Positions 33,392-43,446 of a stretch of 64,000 nucleotides of DNA are shown here, in pieces. Numbering within the stretch: the first letter of the stretch is position 1; each line of letters opens with the position of its first letter. A program made the position numbers and the translations under genes. The notes under the pieces are model-generated. The model was not told the origin of the DNA and made no database searches. It saw only the letters and a list, made by a program, of their open reading frames with translations. Origin of the DNA: CAVVMA01 sp963788205 (lineage in GTDB: Bacteria > Desulfobacterota > Binatia > Binatales > Binataceae); assembly GCA_963788205.1 (NCBI GenBank), contig CAWBGG010000007.1, forward strand, positions 310,001 to 374,000, read 5' to 3'.

Positions 33392-36386
33392 TCACTTGCC
33401 CTTCCCTTTGAGTTTTACCGTGACGGTCGGATGTTTGGGGTCTCCGCTGGTGATCGTGATCACCCCTGAGAAGGCGCCGGCTGCGGTCGGCGCGGCTTCG
33501 ACCGTCACTTTCTGCACCTTGTTCTTTTTCAGACTGAACGGGCCTGCTCCGCTGATGACGCTCAGCGGAGTAAGAGAAAGCGCGCTGTCGTCGACATAGC
33601 CCTGGAGCGTGGTCTTGGCGGTGTTTTTGATCGTGAAGGAAAGCTTCTTGGTTTTGTTTCGCTTGACGGTGCCGAACTGAAGGGTCGTGGCCGATATTGA
33701 GAACTTTCCGCCCGGCGCCGGGGTCGGCGTCGGGGTGGGAGTCGCGGTCGCGGTTGGCGTCGGACTTGCCCCAGGTGTCGGCGTCGGAGTGGGGGTCGCG
33801 GCCGCTGTTTGACCCGGCGCGAGCGTGGGAGTGGGCGTCGCGCTCAACGTCGGAGGCGGCGTCGGGGTCGAGGTCTTTGTGCTCGATGCGCTTGCGGTGG
33901 ACGCTGGCGTCGGGGTCGGGGTCACGGTCCGGGTTGGAGTGGGCGTCGCCGTGGGGGTCGATGTCGCGGTCGCGGTCGGGGTTGGCGTGGGTGTCGGCGT
34001 CGGGGTCGGGGTCGCGGTCCGGGTTGGAGTGGGCGTCGGCGTCGATGTTGGAGTTGCCGTTGGCGTTGGCGTGGGCGTGGGTGTGGGTGTGGGGGTGGGG
34101 GTGGGGGTGGGGGTGGGGGTCGGCGTCGGGGTCGGAGTTGGCGTGGGTGTCGAGGTAGGCGTAGGAGTTCGGGTTGGGGTGGCGGTCGGCGTTGGGGTCG
34201 GAGTCGGGCTCGGTGTTGGCGTCGGGGTCAGCGATCGGCGTGTGGGTCGGAGTCGCGATTGCGGTCGGTATCGTGGTCGGAGTTGGCGTTGGAACAGGTG
34301 ATGCGGTCGGCGTCGCAGTGGGGGCCGCGTTCGAGCCCACCACATACAGATTGTCGTCATCCGACCCGAAGTAGAGCGTGCCGTCCGTACCGATCGCCGC
34401 CGACGAGGCGACCGAACTGCCGGTAGTGAACTTCCACTTCTGCGCTGCCGAGCTAACCTTGTCGGTAATCGCGTAAAGCGCGTTATCCTCCGAGCCGACG
34501 TAGATGGTGCCATCCGCTCCGATCGCCGGCGACGAATGCACTATGCCGCCGGTGAGGAATCTCCACTTCTCTCCGGCTGAGGTGCCGTTGTCGGCGATCG
34601 CATACAGGTTGTCGTCGTCAGAGCCGACGTAGATGGTCCCGTTGGCGCCGATGGCCGGCGAGGATTCGAGCGATCCACCGGTGGCGAACTTCCACTTCTG
34701 CGTGGCTGAGGTGCCGTTGTCCGTGATCGCATAGAGGTTATGGTCGGCGGAGCCGAAATAGATCGTGCCGTCGGCGCCGATCGCCGGCGCCGAAAAAATC
34801 CCGGCGCTGGCGGCGAACTGCCAATTCTGGGCGCCGGAGGTGCCGTTGTCGGTGATCGCGTACAGGTTCCCGTCACCAGAGCCGACATAGATGATGCCGT
34901 TGGCGCCGATGGCCGCCGAGGATTGAACCTCTCCGCCCGCGGCGAACGTCCAGTTCACGCCGCCATAGGTGCCGTTGTCGTTGATCGCGTAGAGGTTGCC
35001 GTCGTCCGAGCCGACGTAGATCGTTCCAGCGCCACCAATTACTGGCGAGGATTCGACGGAACCGCCGGTGGCCACCTTCCATTTGAGCGTGCCTGAAGCG
35101 CCGCTATCGGTAATCGCGTAGAGACTCTTGTCACCCGAGCCGACGTAGATGGTTCCGTCGGCTCCGATCGCCGGCGACGAGTCGATGAAGCCTTTGATTG
35201 CGAACGCCCACTTCAGGGTGCCGTTCGGGTTGACTGCGTATAGATTGCCGTCAATCGAACCCACATAGATAGTTCCGTTCGCGGCGATCGCCGGCGAGGA
35301 GGTTACGATGCCACCGGTCAGGAACTTCCCCTTCAGCGCCCCGGGGTTGCCGCTCGTGTCAAACTGGCTCAGGCCCGTACGGCCCATGTCGTGATGGAAA
35401 ACCGGCCATGGCGCAACCGGCGTGGCCGTCGGGGTCGGGGTAGGAGTGCTGGTCGGCGTTGGGGTCGGTGGGACCGGAGCAGGTGTCGGTGTTGGCGTTG
35501 GTGTCGGTGTGCTCGTCGGGGTCGGGGTTGGGGTCGGGGCAGACGTGGCAGTAGCAACCGTCGCTGATAGCGCCCGCAGCTCACCGCCTGCCGCCGCCAA
35601 GGCGCCACCGTTGGCAGTCTCGCCGCTGTACTGGAGCACCCAGGTGCCCCCCACCGGGTCAAACTCCACTACATCGTCGCTCTTGAAAGTCAGCCCACCC
35701 AAGGTCCCGCTGTCGTCGAACGAGAACAGTTCGTGGCCGTTGCCGAGCAGATAGAACCCGTCGATGTCGACACCGTCAGGCACGCCCTCGGCATTCCCCC
35801 GGAAGAAGAAACTGAACGTGCTGCCGTTGAACTGGACCAGGTCGCGCGGCTCGGCGGTGATCGCGCCGGGCAGCAATACAGTGGTATCGAACGAAAGGAG
35901 CAGGTTGCCCGCGGCCATACCCAGCGCACTGATGTCTACCCCGTCCGGTACGCTGTTGGCAGAGCCTTGGAAAAACAAGGTCGGGCTGAAGTACCCGCTT
36001 GAAGTGCTGAACTGGACCACGTCGCGCGGCGTGACGGTTACCGTACCGCCGGCGCCGTTGGTCGGCAGCGCAACCGTGGTATCGAAGCTCAGGTATGCGC
36101 CGGTGGTGATGGGTATGTAGCCGGTGATCTGAACCCCGTCGGGGATGAGGAAGCTCGCGTTCGTCACGACGCCCAAAAGATTGTCGGTCGCAACCTGATT
36201 AGGGCCCACGGTGGTGCCGGCCAAGTCGACCGTTACGTCGGGCGAAAATGACAAGGACGACAACGCCGTCGGCGACTGGGCGATAATCCGGTTGGGGCGA
36301 GACAGCATGACCACGGCCGCCAGCACGAGCCCTGAGATGATCAGTCCGGCTACTCCAACCGATCGGACTCGTTTCAGGTTGGTCAC
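33392..36386 (-). CDS. Secreted beta-propeller (PQQ/BamB-like repeat) protein with Thr-Pro linkers and anchor-D-type C-terminus; one frameshift
   Basis: About 997 residues when a one-base insertion at about 34230 is corrected. Signal anchor LIISGLVLAAVVMLSRPN. Residues 40-265: four related beta repeats sharing GVPDGVDIDGFYLLGNGHEL-like units. First Thr-Pro linker, then residues about 330-690: ten propeller-type repeats of about 39 residues (SSPAIGADGTIYVGSxDxNL with YAITDNG). Second linker (Thr-Pro, about 200 residues), then a final 95-residue choice-of-anchor-D-type domain (ISATTLQFGTVKRNKTKKLS). The uncorrected frame goes on as Asp-Pro/His-Pro nonsense; the correct C-terminus lies in the next frame. 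Probably extracellular, ligand unknown. Confidence 0.8.
33713..34315. repeat. Low-complexity Thr-Pro codon array
   Basis: About 600 bp of degenerate GGGGTCGGCGT/GGAGTTGGC-type units on the plus strand, coding for Thr-Pro repeats in the beta-propeller protein on the minus strand. It includes five tandem GGGGGT units at about 34091-34120. Such DNA is prone to slippage and recombination and yields long open frames on all strands, none of which is a gene. Similar shorter arrays occur at about 35415-35550 and 30520-30600. Confidence 0.85.
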
Positions 36387-36466
36387 GTCCGGCTAACCTC
36401 TACGCGCGTGCCGCAGGCCAGTTGAAGGTCGCACAAACATTGCTGCCTCGATGAACTCCGGCGGAC

Positions 36467-37477
36467 TCAGGGACAGGCGGTGCCGCCGGGACAGATATTC
36501 GCCCCCGCCGGCGCGCATCCGCTGATCTGTGCAACGCTTGGGCTGCTGCCGTTGCCACCAGCCCAGTTGTTCCAGCAACCGCTGTCGTTCCCGACGCTGA
36601 GAGGGTTCAATGCGGCGTCGAAACCGAGGATTCCGCCGCTCGCGTTGCCGGCGTTGTTGCCAATGACCTGGTCGCTTTTGAGGATTGCGGCGTTGGCGAG
36701 GATCCCATATCCGTGGTTGTATGCGGCGATGGTGCTTTCGATCACGGAGCCATCGGGCGCCACAATTCCGTTCAGCGTGTTTCCGCCGAAGGCGCTGTCT
36801 TTGACTATCAGGCTGGTGTTCACGCCGGCGTTGATTCCGTTACCACCGTTGAGGCCGGACCCACAGTGGTCGCAGGTTACGACGGCATACAGGCCGGTAA
36901 GAAGCTGGATCCCGTCGCTTCCGTTGTTTGCCGCATAAGCCTTCGTGAAGGATCCTCCGATCGTGGGCCCCACGACGATCCCGGCACCGGCATTAGAGAC
37001 CGCAGAGGCCGCTTCCAGGTTGAGGCCGCCGCCTGCGACGATGCCGGCCCCGCCGTTGAATCCGGAAATAACGTCTTTGAGGGTTGCTGCTCCGGCAACC
37101 TGAACGCCGTTGGAGCCGAAGTCGCCTATCGCGCCATTGCTCACGATCAGAGCGGTTGTCCCGCCGCTGAAGATCCCCTTACCGCTGCCCGATCCTGGAC
37201 CTGTGATGTTGAATCCGTTCAAGTCCAGAGTCACGGGGGCAAACGAGCCGTTAATGTCGATCGCGTCTACGCCCGTGCCGGCGACGGTCAAATTGCTGCT
37301 CAGCCGATAGCTGCCGGCGGCTGAAATCACATAAGGGAAATTGCCGTTGGCCAAGATCTTGGCCTGATTGATTTCGATCACTCCCCCCGCGGCTATCGCC
37401 GATGAGGCCGCAGCCAGTATCGCCAGGGAGCAAAGGGCCAACCCTACTGCACTACGTAGTCGACTTGCTGTTGCCAT
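36467..37477 (-). CDS. Secreted right-handed beta-helix repeat protein
   Basis: 336 residues. AGGAGG lies 7 nt before the ATG. Sec signal (VGLALCSLAILAAASSAIAA). The mature part contains many short turns of N-G-x-G-I/V type (VDAIDINGSFAPVTLDLNGF, GNTLNGIVAPDG, GYGILANAAILKSD), the pattern of pectin-lyase-like parallel beta-helices. Two Cys pairs (VTCDHCGSG and SGCAPAGANICPGGTAC) may stabilise it. No catalytic motif of a lyase or hydrolase is evident, so this may be a surface or spacer protein. Convergence with the propeller gene is absent: both read leftward, 80 bp apart, and could share a message. Confidence 0.8.
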   Translation of the reverse strand: MATASRLRSAVGLALCSLAILAAASSAIAAGGVIEINQAKILANGNFPYVISAAGSYRLSSNLTVAGTGVDAIDINGSFAPVTLDLNGFNITGPGSGSGKGIFSGGTTALIVSNGAIGDFGSNGVQVAGAATLKDVISGFNGGAGIVAGGGLNLEAASAVSNAGAGIVVGPTIGGSFTKAYAANNGSDGIQLLTGLYAVVTCDHCGSGLNGGNGINAGVNTSLIVKDSAFGGNTLNGIVAPDGSVIESTIAAYNHGYGILANAAILKSDQVIGNNAGNASGGILGFDAALNPLSVGNDSGCWNNWAGGNGSSPSVAQISGCAPAGANICPGGTACP

Positions 37478-37961
37478 TTAACGACCTCCTGCGATGCTCA
37501 CTCCTGAATCGACCGCGGTCCCGAGGGCCTATCCGAACGCCCTCGCTACAGGAAACGGGCCGCGTTGGTTTTTGTTCTGCTCTTTCGCCTCAAGCCAACG
37601 TTTTACGTTTTGGGCTGGCTTTCTGCACTCCAGAGCGCTTTGAGGCTCCAAACCCCGTCCAAAAGTCCCTTCGACCTGTAGCAGAGATGCAAACGAATCG
37701 TCAAAGCGGTCGGTTTCGCCACAGATTGCCAAAGTCGGGGTCCGGGATTCCTCGCGCGGCATCGGCCCCGGCGCATGCCACGCGCGAGAATGGCGACCTG
37801 AGCTCTGACCCGCCATCAGAAACCTCCGAGTGTTGGCCTCGAACGCGACTTTGAGCTATTCGAGTCGGAGAGTCCGGGGCGGCGAAACGGCAATCGTTCC
37901 ACGTCATGAACTGCCGCCGAGCGGCATTCAGTCACAAAAAGGCAGAAAGGAAGGTAGAGCA
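37478..37961. other. Intergenic region with a half-copy of the palindromic repeat
   Basis: 484 bases. At 37743-37795 there is a copy of the right half of the 21460 repeat: CGGGATTCCTCGCGCGGC then CCACGCGCGAGAATGG. The left half is not present. No gene, promoter or terminator I can support in the remainder; the region is the divergent promoter space for the beta-helix gene and the SDR gene. Confidence 0.6.
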
Positions 37962-38813
37962 GTGGGCAGACTAGAAAAAAGAGTGGCAGTAATCACTGGC
38001 GCAGCGAGCGGAATCGGCCGCGCCACCGCGGTCCGGTTCGCCGGAGAAGGCGCGTCGATCGTAATCGCCGACCTCAATCGCGAGGGCGGCGAATCCGCGG
38101 TGCGCGACTGCAAGGAAAACGGCGGCAACGCGGTCTTCCAGCACACCGACGTTACGCAGGAAGCCGCGGTCCAGGCCGCGGTTGCGCGCGGGGTCAAGGA
38201 ATTCGGCCGGCTCGACATCATGTACAACAACGCCGGATTGGGCGGCGCAGTCGGTCCGATCGAGCAGATCACCACCGAGAACTGGGATCGCACGATGGCT
38301 GTGCTGCTGCGCGCGGTCTTCCTCGGCATCAAGCACGCCGCGCCCGAGATGCGCAAGGCCGGCGGCGGCTCGATCATCTCCACCGCCTCGGTGGCGGGGC
38401 TGCGCGGTGGTCCGGGCCTTCACGCCTACTGCGCGGCCAAGGCCGCCGTGATCAATCTTACCCGCTCGGCTTCGCTCGAACTGGCCAAGGACAAAATCCG
38501 GGTGAACTGCATCTGCCCAGGCGGCATCAATACGCCGCTGATCTATAATCGGATGCCGGGTGGAGAGCAGGTGTCGGCCCAGTTTCTGGCCCATTTCCAG
38601 CCTATCCAGCGCGCCGGACGGCCCGATGATATCGCCGCGATGGCCCTGTTCCTGGCCAGCGACGACGCCGAATGGGTCACCGGTCAGGAGATGGTGGTCG
38701 ACGGTGGTCTGACCGCCGGGTGGGGTCCGAATCCGGCCGGTGGCGGCGCGGCGCAGGGCGCAACTCTGGGCGCGCAAGACGGATGGTCGGGGCCGTCGTT
38801 CGAGAAGAAGTAG
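37962..38813 (+). CDS. Short-chain dehydrogenase/reductase (SDR, classical)
   Basis: 283 residues from a GTG preceded by GGAAGG. TGAASGIGRATA is the Rossmann glycine motif, MYNNAGLGG the NNAG motif, HAYCAAKAAVINLTRSASLE the Y-x3-K catalytic pair with Ser in STASVAG, and CICPGGINTPLI the PG motif. Usual SDR length of about 250 plus a Gly-rich 30-residue C-terminal tail. Ends VTGQEMVVDGGLTAGWG as in 3-ketoacyl- and cyclohexanol-type SDRs; the substrate is not predictable. An earlier in-frame start at 37830 only adds unconserved residues. Monocistronic. Confidence 0.9.
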   Translation: MGRLEKRVAVITGAASGIGRATAVRFAGEGASIVIADLNREGGESAVRDCKENGGNAVFQHTDVTQEAAVQAAVARGVKEFGRLDIMYNNAGLGGAVGPIEQITTENWDRTMAVLLRAVFLGIKHAAPEMRKAGGGSIISTASVAGLRGGPGLHAYCAAKAAVINLTRSASLELAKDKIRVNCICPGGINTPLIYNRMPGGEQVSAQFLAHFQPIQRAGRPDDIAAMALFLASDDAEWVTGQEMVVDGGLTAGWGPNPAGGGAAQGATLGAQDGWSGPSFEKK

Positions 38814-38845
38814 CTGCGAGAAGTAACCGGTCTTTTTTCTGCGCC

Positions 38846-38895
38846 TCTCCCTGACCAGGGAGAGACCGGCGCCGCGCCGGGTGAGGGTAGCCTGC
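38846..38895. repeat. REP-like element, copy A
   Basis: CTCTCCCTG with CAGGGAGAG makes a nearly loopless 9-bp hairpin, followed by a second hairpin (CCGGCGC with GCGCCGG) and the tail GGGTGAGGGTAGCCTGC. The same order of parts occurs at 41356 and 57273. Confidence 0.65.
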
Positions 38896-39071
38896 TGGCA
38901 CCGCGAATGAGAGATTCACAAACTCGGAGCGGGCCTTACGGTGATCTATCCGAGGGGCAACTGCGCTGCGTGTATCGCCGCGTTGGCGCTCAGGTGCCAA
39001 ACAATTGCTGCCCGCGCCAAGTCAGGCGATACGGCAAGCGATACGGAAGGGTCAATCGATACAGGAAGGAA

Positions 39072-39151
39072 GGCGAGGGGGCACGTAGTTCGGCAGGGGT
39101 CTCATTCAGACTTGGCTGCCACAGCAGGAGGACTTCCTAGGCCCCCTCGCC
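39072..39151. repeat. 80-bp inverted repeat
   Basis: GGCGAGGGGGC (39072-39082) and GCCCCCTCGCC (39141-39151) form perfect 11-bp inverted ends. No internal frame. Possibly a MITE or a stable RNA hairpin upstream of the transporter gene; no flanking target duplication is evident. Confidence 0.45.
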
Positions 39152-39482
39152 AACGGTTTATAAATTTGCCGCCTAAGCCCGATTCGATCGGTTCAGGCGA
39201 TAGTCCAAAACACCCTCCACATCCTCGCACACACACCTCCAACAGCAACTTGGAACCGAAATTCGATAACATCCGCACTTTGGCAAGGAAGGCTCCACAG
39301 CAAGACCGCAGTACCAATACAGAAATGAGAGAGGCTGATCAATTCCCCCCCCTGCTCAACCGTCCACAGCCTCCTGATGCGCTTGGCGCCCTGCCAGGCG
39401 CCGCGATTGCGCTCCCCGCGGGCATGGCACATTCAACCGTGCTGTGAGAAACTCTGCCACGCGCTCGACAGTTGAGGCATTC

Positions 39483-41324
39483 GTGACATCGAACGATCCG
39501 ACCTCCGTTGAATCCACCCCGCCGTCCCTCCAAGTCAATATCGCCGCCAATAATGGTGCGGTAGCGACCGCGCCTCCTGCGCAGCCGCCGGAGCGCCTGC
39601 CGCTCAGCACCAAGGTGCTGTACGGCGCGCCCAACGTGGCCGGCGCCGCGCTGATCGTTCCGATCCTGATCAACATGCCGAAGTTCTACGCCGACGTGGT
39701 GATGGTGCCGCTCGGCTTCCTGGCGATCGCGATTGCGCTGGCCCGCTCGCTCGACGCGATCAGCGACCCGGTGGTCGGATGGTTCTCCGATCGCACGCGC
39801 ACCCGATGGGGCCGCCGCCGCCCGTATATTTTCGTCGGCGCTCCGTTATGCGCGCTGGCCTTTGTCGCCCTGATGAGCCCGCCGGCCCGGCTCTCGGGCT
39901 CGCAGGCGGGCATCTGGTTCGGCGCGGCGTTCATCCTTTTTTTCATCTTTCACACCATCTTCATCCTGCCCTACTACGCGCTCGGGCCGGAGCTGACGTT
40001 GGACTACCACGACCGCTCGAGCCTGTTCGGTATCCGTGAAGCTTTCACGATCCTCGGCACGATTATCGCGGCCGGATCGCCTGGCCTGCTGATGCTCGGG
40101 TTGAAATGGAACGAGCGCCAAGTCTTTTCGCGCCTCGGCGTAGCCTTTGCGATCGCGCTGGTCACGCTCTATTGGCTGCTGGCGGCGCGCGTGCGGGAGC
40201 GCGCCGATTTCGCCACGCGCGAGCCCAATCCGCTGGTGCCCGGCGTCCGGCGCGCGTTGCGCAACCGCCCCTTCTCGATTTTGTTGATGAGCTACGTCGT
40301 CGGCAGCATCTCTGGCCTGATTCCGGCCACGCTGCTGCCTTTCTATAACGCCTACGTGATTCAGCCGGCCAATCCGACCCTGTGGCTGTCGATTTTGCTG
40401 CTGGGATACTTCGGGATGGGCTTTCTATGCCTGCCGCTGTGGCTGGCCGCGGCGCGCCGCTTCGGCAAGCTCCCGACCTGGCTGGCGAGCTTCGGGATGG
40501 GTGTCACCGGCGGCAGCGCGATGTTCTTCCTCGGCAAGGGCGACATCCTTCCGCTGCTGGCGCTGATCTGCTGGGCCGGAGCGAGCTTCGGCGCGGGCCT
40601 GTTTCTGGGCCCCTCGATGCAGGCCGATGTAATCGACTATGATGAATTCCACACCGGCCGCCGCCGCGAGGCCCAGTACGGCGCCTTCTGGAGTATCCTG
40701 CCCAAGTTCATCGCGATTCCGAGCGCCGCGATTCCGATCGCGATCCTGGCGACGCTCGGCTACGTGCCCAACGCCGCCCAGCCGCACGCCGTTTTGCTCG
40801 CGATCCGGACCATCTTTGCGCTCGGACCCGCGTCGTGCGCGATCCTGTCCTTTCTGATTGCCAGCCGCTACCCGATCAGCGAGAAAATCCATCGCCAGAT
40901 ACGCGAGGGGATCGTGCGCCACCGCCGTGGCGAGTGCGCGATCGATCCGTTGACCGGAAGCGAAGTGCCGCCACCCAACGCGCGCCAAGTCGACGAGGAC
41001 ACCGGCTGGTTCCTCGATAATTTTTCGCAGGGCGAGCTGAAACGCTATGTCGAGCGCGGCGCCGAAGTCCCGGTCCGCGACGTGCGGCGCGCCGCGCTGG
41101 CCGCGATCACGGTATGCGTGGGCGCTGCGATTGTGGCGATAGGCCGGATGGGCAATACCGCCGACCCCGGCGCGGTCGCCTCGCTGAGCGTGGTGGCCTC
41201 GGGGTTCTCGCTGGCGATCTTCATGTTCCACCTGATGCGCCTGGCTCCGGCCCGGCAACTGGCCTCAGGCGCCATTTCCGCCCAGATAGTCCGCGCGCAT
41301 CTAAACGAGTCGTACTCAGCGTAG
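39483..41324 (+). CDS. MFS transporter, GPH (sugar:cation symporter) type, with C-terminal extension
   Basis: 613 residues from GTG 39483, which has TTGAGG 5 nt upstream (a GTG at 39444 is the alternative). Twelve hydrophobic segments; DRTRTRWGRRRPYIFVGAPL is the loop 2-3 motif and DYHDRSSLFGIREAF the loop typical of MelB/GPH family symporters. LGPSMQADVIDYDEFHTGRR is a further family landmark. GPH proteins couple sugar or glucuronide uptake to H+ or Na+. The last 130 residues (cytoplasmic linker IDPLTGSEVPPPNARQVDED plus two more hydrophobic segments) are not in MelB; their function is unknown. 5' end lies close to an inverted repeat. Confidence 0.82.
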   Translation: MTSNDPTSVESTPPSLQVNIAANNGAVATAPPAQPPERLPLSTKVLYGAPNVAGAALIVPILINMPKFYADVVMVPLGFLAIAIALARSLDAISDPVVGWFSDRTRTRWGRRRPYIFVGAPLCALAFVALMSPPARLSGSQAGIWFGAAFILFFIFHTIFILPYYALGPELTLDYHDRSSLFGIREAFTILGTIIAAGSPGLLMLGLKWNERQVFSRLGVAFAIALVTLYWLLAARVRERADFATREPNPLVPGVRRALRNRPFSILLMSYVVGSISGLIPATLLPFYNAYVIQPANPTLWLSILLLGYFGMGFLCLPLWLAAARRFGKLPTWLASFGMGVTGGSAMFFLGKGDILPLLALICWAGASFGAGLFLGPSMQADVIDYDEFHTGRRREAQYGAFWSILPKFIAIPSAAIPIAILATLGYVPNAAQPHAVLLAIRTIFALGPASCAILSFLIASRYPISEKIHRQIREGIVRHRRGECAIDPLTGSEVPPPNARQVDEDTGWFLDNFSQGELKRYVERGAEVPVRDVRRAALAAITVCVGAAIVAIGRMGNTADPGAVASLSVVASGFSLAIFMFHLMRLAPARQLASGAISAQIVRAHLNESYSA

Positions 41325-41334
41325 CCCGATCGCA

Positions 41335-43431
41335 ATGCCCCTCGAAGGTCTTCAGACCCTCTCCCGCTTTTTCGCGGGAGAGGACGCGGCGCGAAGCGCC
41401 GCGGGTGAGGGTGCCTGCGGCCATCGCAAGTCAAGAATTCACAAACCGCTCTGGCGCCGCCTCGCGATCGTCGTCGCGTCCGTGGCGCTGCTCTGTGGAT
41501 GCACCACCGGAGCGCAGCCGGCGCCGCAGGGCGGGCCGGTCGCCGAATGGCCCAACTACGGCAACGATCCGGGCGGGATGCGCTACTCTCCGCTCGACCA
41601 GATCAATCGTGACAACGTCGCCCAACTCCAGGTTGCCTGGACCTATCACACCGGCGATGTCTCGGATGGCACCCGCGCCAAACGCAAAAGCTCCTTCGAG
41701 AACACCCCGATCGTGGTCGACGGCACGATGTATCTCTCAACCCCGTTTAACCGCGTGATCGCGCTCGATCCCGAGACCGGCGCGCAGAAATGGGCCTACG
41801 ATCCGCAGATCGATCTCCAAAGCAGTTTCTATTCCGAAGGACTCATCAATCGCGGGGTCTCGTCGTGGCTCGACCCGGCGAAAAAATCCGACGAGGCGTG
41901 CCGGCGGCGGATCTTTATAGCCACGATCGACGCCCGCCTGATCGCGCTCGACGCTGCCGGCGGCCAGCCATGCGCCGACTTCGGCAATCAGGGCCAAATC
42001 GACTTGAAGAACGGCGTCGCGAATATCGACAAGCTCAAATATCGCGGCGAATACGAGGAGACGTCGCCACCGGCGATAATCGACGACCTGGTGATCGTCG
42101 GCTCCGCGATCGGCGACAACGGCCACGTCGACGAGCCGTCGGGAGTGGTGCGCGCCTTCGACGCACGCTCCGGCGTCGTGCGATGGGTGTGGAATCCGAT
42201 TCCGCAGAGCGCCGCCGATCCCGCCTGGAAGACTTGGCCGCACACCAACGCGCCGCAGACCGGCGCCGCCAACATCTGGTCGATAATTTCGGTCGATCGC
42301 GATCACGATCTGGTCTTCCTGCCGGGTTCGAGCGCGAGTCCCGACTACTACGGCGGTGAGCGCCTCGGCGACGATCTCTACTCCGACGCGCTGGTCGCGC
42401 TGCACGGCTCGACCGGCAAGCTGGCCTGGTACTTCCAGACCACGCATCACGATTTGTGGGACTACGACAATCCGTCGATGCCGCTGCTGTGCACGATCCG
42501 CCGCAACGGCGCCGAAATTCCCGCGGTCGTGCAGGGCACCAAGCGCGGCAGCCTATTCGTCTTCAACCGCCTGACCGGCGAGGCCATCTATCCGATCGTC
42601 GAGCGCGCCGCGCCGCCTAGCGACGTGCCAGGCGAGCAAGCCGCCCCGACCCAGCCGTTCCCGAGTCTCCCGCCGTTGGTGCCGCTCAGCGTCAGCGTCG
42701 ACGACGCTTTCGGCGTGATGTACTTCGATCGCCGCCAATGCCGCAACCGGATGGCCGCGCTGCGCAACGACGGCATCTTCACTCCGCCGTCGATCGCAGG
42801 CTCGCTGGTGATTCCCGGCAACGTGGGCGGGATGAACTGGAGCAGCGCGGCTTTCGATCCGGAGCGCCAGTTGCTCGTGGCCAACACCAACAACCTGGTT
42901 GCCGAAGTCCATCTGATCCCGCGCGCCGACTTCACCGAGCAAGCCAACGCCTCGCGCGGCTTCGAGACCGAGTTCGCGCCCATGGCGGGTACGCCCTACG
43001 GGATGAGCCGCGTGTTCATGCGCTCGTCGTTTCCGGGCTTGCCGTGCAATCCGCCGCCGTGGGGATCGCTGACCGCAGTCGATCTTTCCAGCGGTCAGAT
43101 CAAATGGACGGTGCCGCTGGGGAACATCATGAGCTTCCTGCATCTGCCGCTCCCCGATCCGCATTGGGGAGCGCCCAACCTCGGCGGCGCAATAGTCACT
43201 GCCGGCGGCGTGGTATTCATCGCGGCGACGATCGATCCTTACATCCGCGCCTTTGACATCGAGACCGGCCAGGAACTGTGGCGGGCCAAGCTGCCGGCCG
43301 GAGGACAGGCCACGCCGATGACCTATCGATTGAGCAGCGGCGGCAAGCAGTACCTGGTAATCGCAGCCGGTGGCCACGGCAAATTGGGCAGCAAGCTCGG
43401 CGACTCGCTGGTCGCCTTCGCCCTGCCGTAA
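41335..43431 (+). CDS. Quinoprotein (PQQ-dependent) dehydrogenase-like lipoprotein
   Basis: 698 residues in the open frame. Lipobox signal after about residue 40 (LAIVVASVALLCGC). The mature part is an eight-bladed propeller of the quinoprotein glucose/alcohol dehydrogenase class: WPNYGNDPGGMRYSPLDQIN at the start, WAYDPQIDLQSSF, GSSASPDYYGGERLGDDLYS, FQTTHHDLWDYDNPSMPLL and TPMTYRLSSGGKQYLVIAAG near the end are landmarks of the family. Likely periplasmic oxidation of an alcohol or sugar with PQQ; no cytochrome c domain is fused. The only ATG upstream of the signal is 41335, and the codons between it and the signal cross a REP-like element, so the start is uncertain. Follows the transporter by 10 bp, perhaps cotranscribed. 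Confidence 0.82.
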   Translation: MPLEGLQTLSRFFAGEDAARSAAGEGACGHRKSRIHKPLWRRLAIVVASVALLCGCTTGAQPAPQGGPVAEWPNYGNDPGGMRYSPLDQINRDNVAQLQVAWTYHTGDVSDGTRAKRKSSFENTPIVVDGTMYLSTPFNRVIALDPETGAQKWAYDPQIDLQSSFYSEGLINRGVSSWLDPAKKSDEACRRRIFIATIDARLIALDAAGGQPCADFGNQGQIDLKNGVANIDKLKYRGEYEETSPPAIIDDLVIVGSAIGDNGHVDEPSGVVRAFDARSGVVRWVWNPIPQSAADPAWKTWPHTNAPQTGAANIWSIISVDRDHDLVFLPGSSASPDYYGGERLGDDLYSDALVALHGSTGKLAWYFQTTHHDLWDYDNPSMPLLCTIRRNGAEIPAVVQGTKRGSLFVFNRLTGEAIYPIVERAAPPSDVPGEQAAPTQPFPSLPPLVPLSVSVDDAFGVMYFDRRQCRNRMAALRNDGIFTPPSIAGSLVIPGNVGGMNWSSAAFDPERQLLVANTNNLVAEVHLIPRADFTEQANASRGFETEFAPMAGTPYGMSRVFMRSSFPGLPCNPPPWGSLTAVDLSSGQIKWTVPLGNIMSFLHLPLPDPHWGAPNLGGAIVTAGGVVFIAATIDPYIRAFDIETGQELWRAKLPAGGQATPMTYRLSSGGKQYLVIAAGGHGKLGSKLGDSLVAFALP
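41356..41417. repeat. REP-like element, copy B (within the quinoprotein 5' end)
   Basis: Perfect stem CCTCTCCCGC with GCGGGAGAGG and a TTTTTC loop (41358-41383), second stem GCGGCGC with GCGCCGC around GAA (41386-41402), then GGGTGAGGGTGCCTGCGG. Same build as copies at 38846 and 57273. Confidence 0.75.
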
Positions 43432-43446
43432 CTTCTTTCTTCGTGG

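Larger units (their letters stand above)
38814..39482. other. Intergenic region with two inverted-repeat elements
   Basis: 669 bases without a supported gene. Contains a copy of the REP-like element at 38846-38895 and an 80-bp inverted repeat at 39072-39151, each listed separately. The rest is unremarkable and serves as the upstream region of the transporter gene. Confidence 0.5.

Noticed and set aside
33381..34228. Asp-Pro/His-Pro continuation of the beta-propeller protein
   Set aside because: Result of the one-base frameshift at about 34230; the adjacent frame gives a Thr-Pro linker followed by a recognisable anchor-D-type domain.
33825..34301. Gly-Val rich plus-strand frame opposite the Thr-Pro linker
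   Set aside because: A repeat with no stops on any strand; the real product is the Thr-Pro linker on the minus strand.
33713..34315. Possible CRISPR array
   Set aside because: Units are degenerate, lack constant spacers and encode Thr-Pro codons.
38820..38866. TTTTTT next to a CTCTCCCTG hairpin as a terminator of the SDR gene
   Set aside because: The T run precedes the hairpin rather than following it, and the hairpin belongs to a repeat family.
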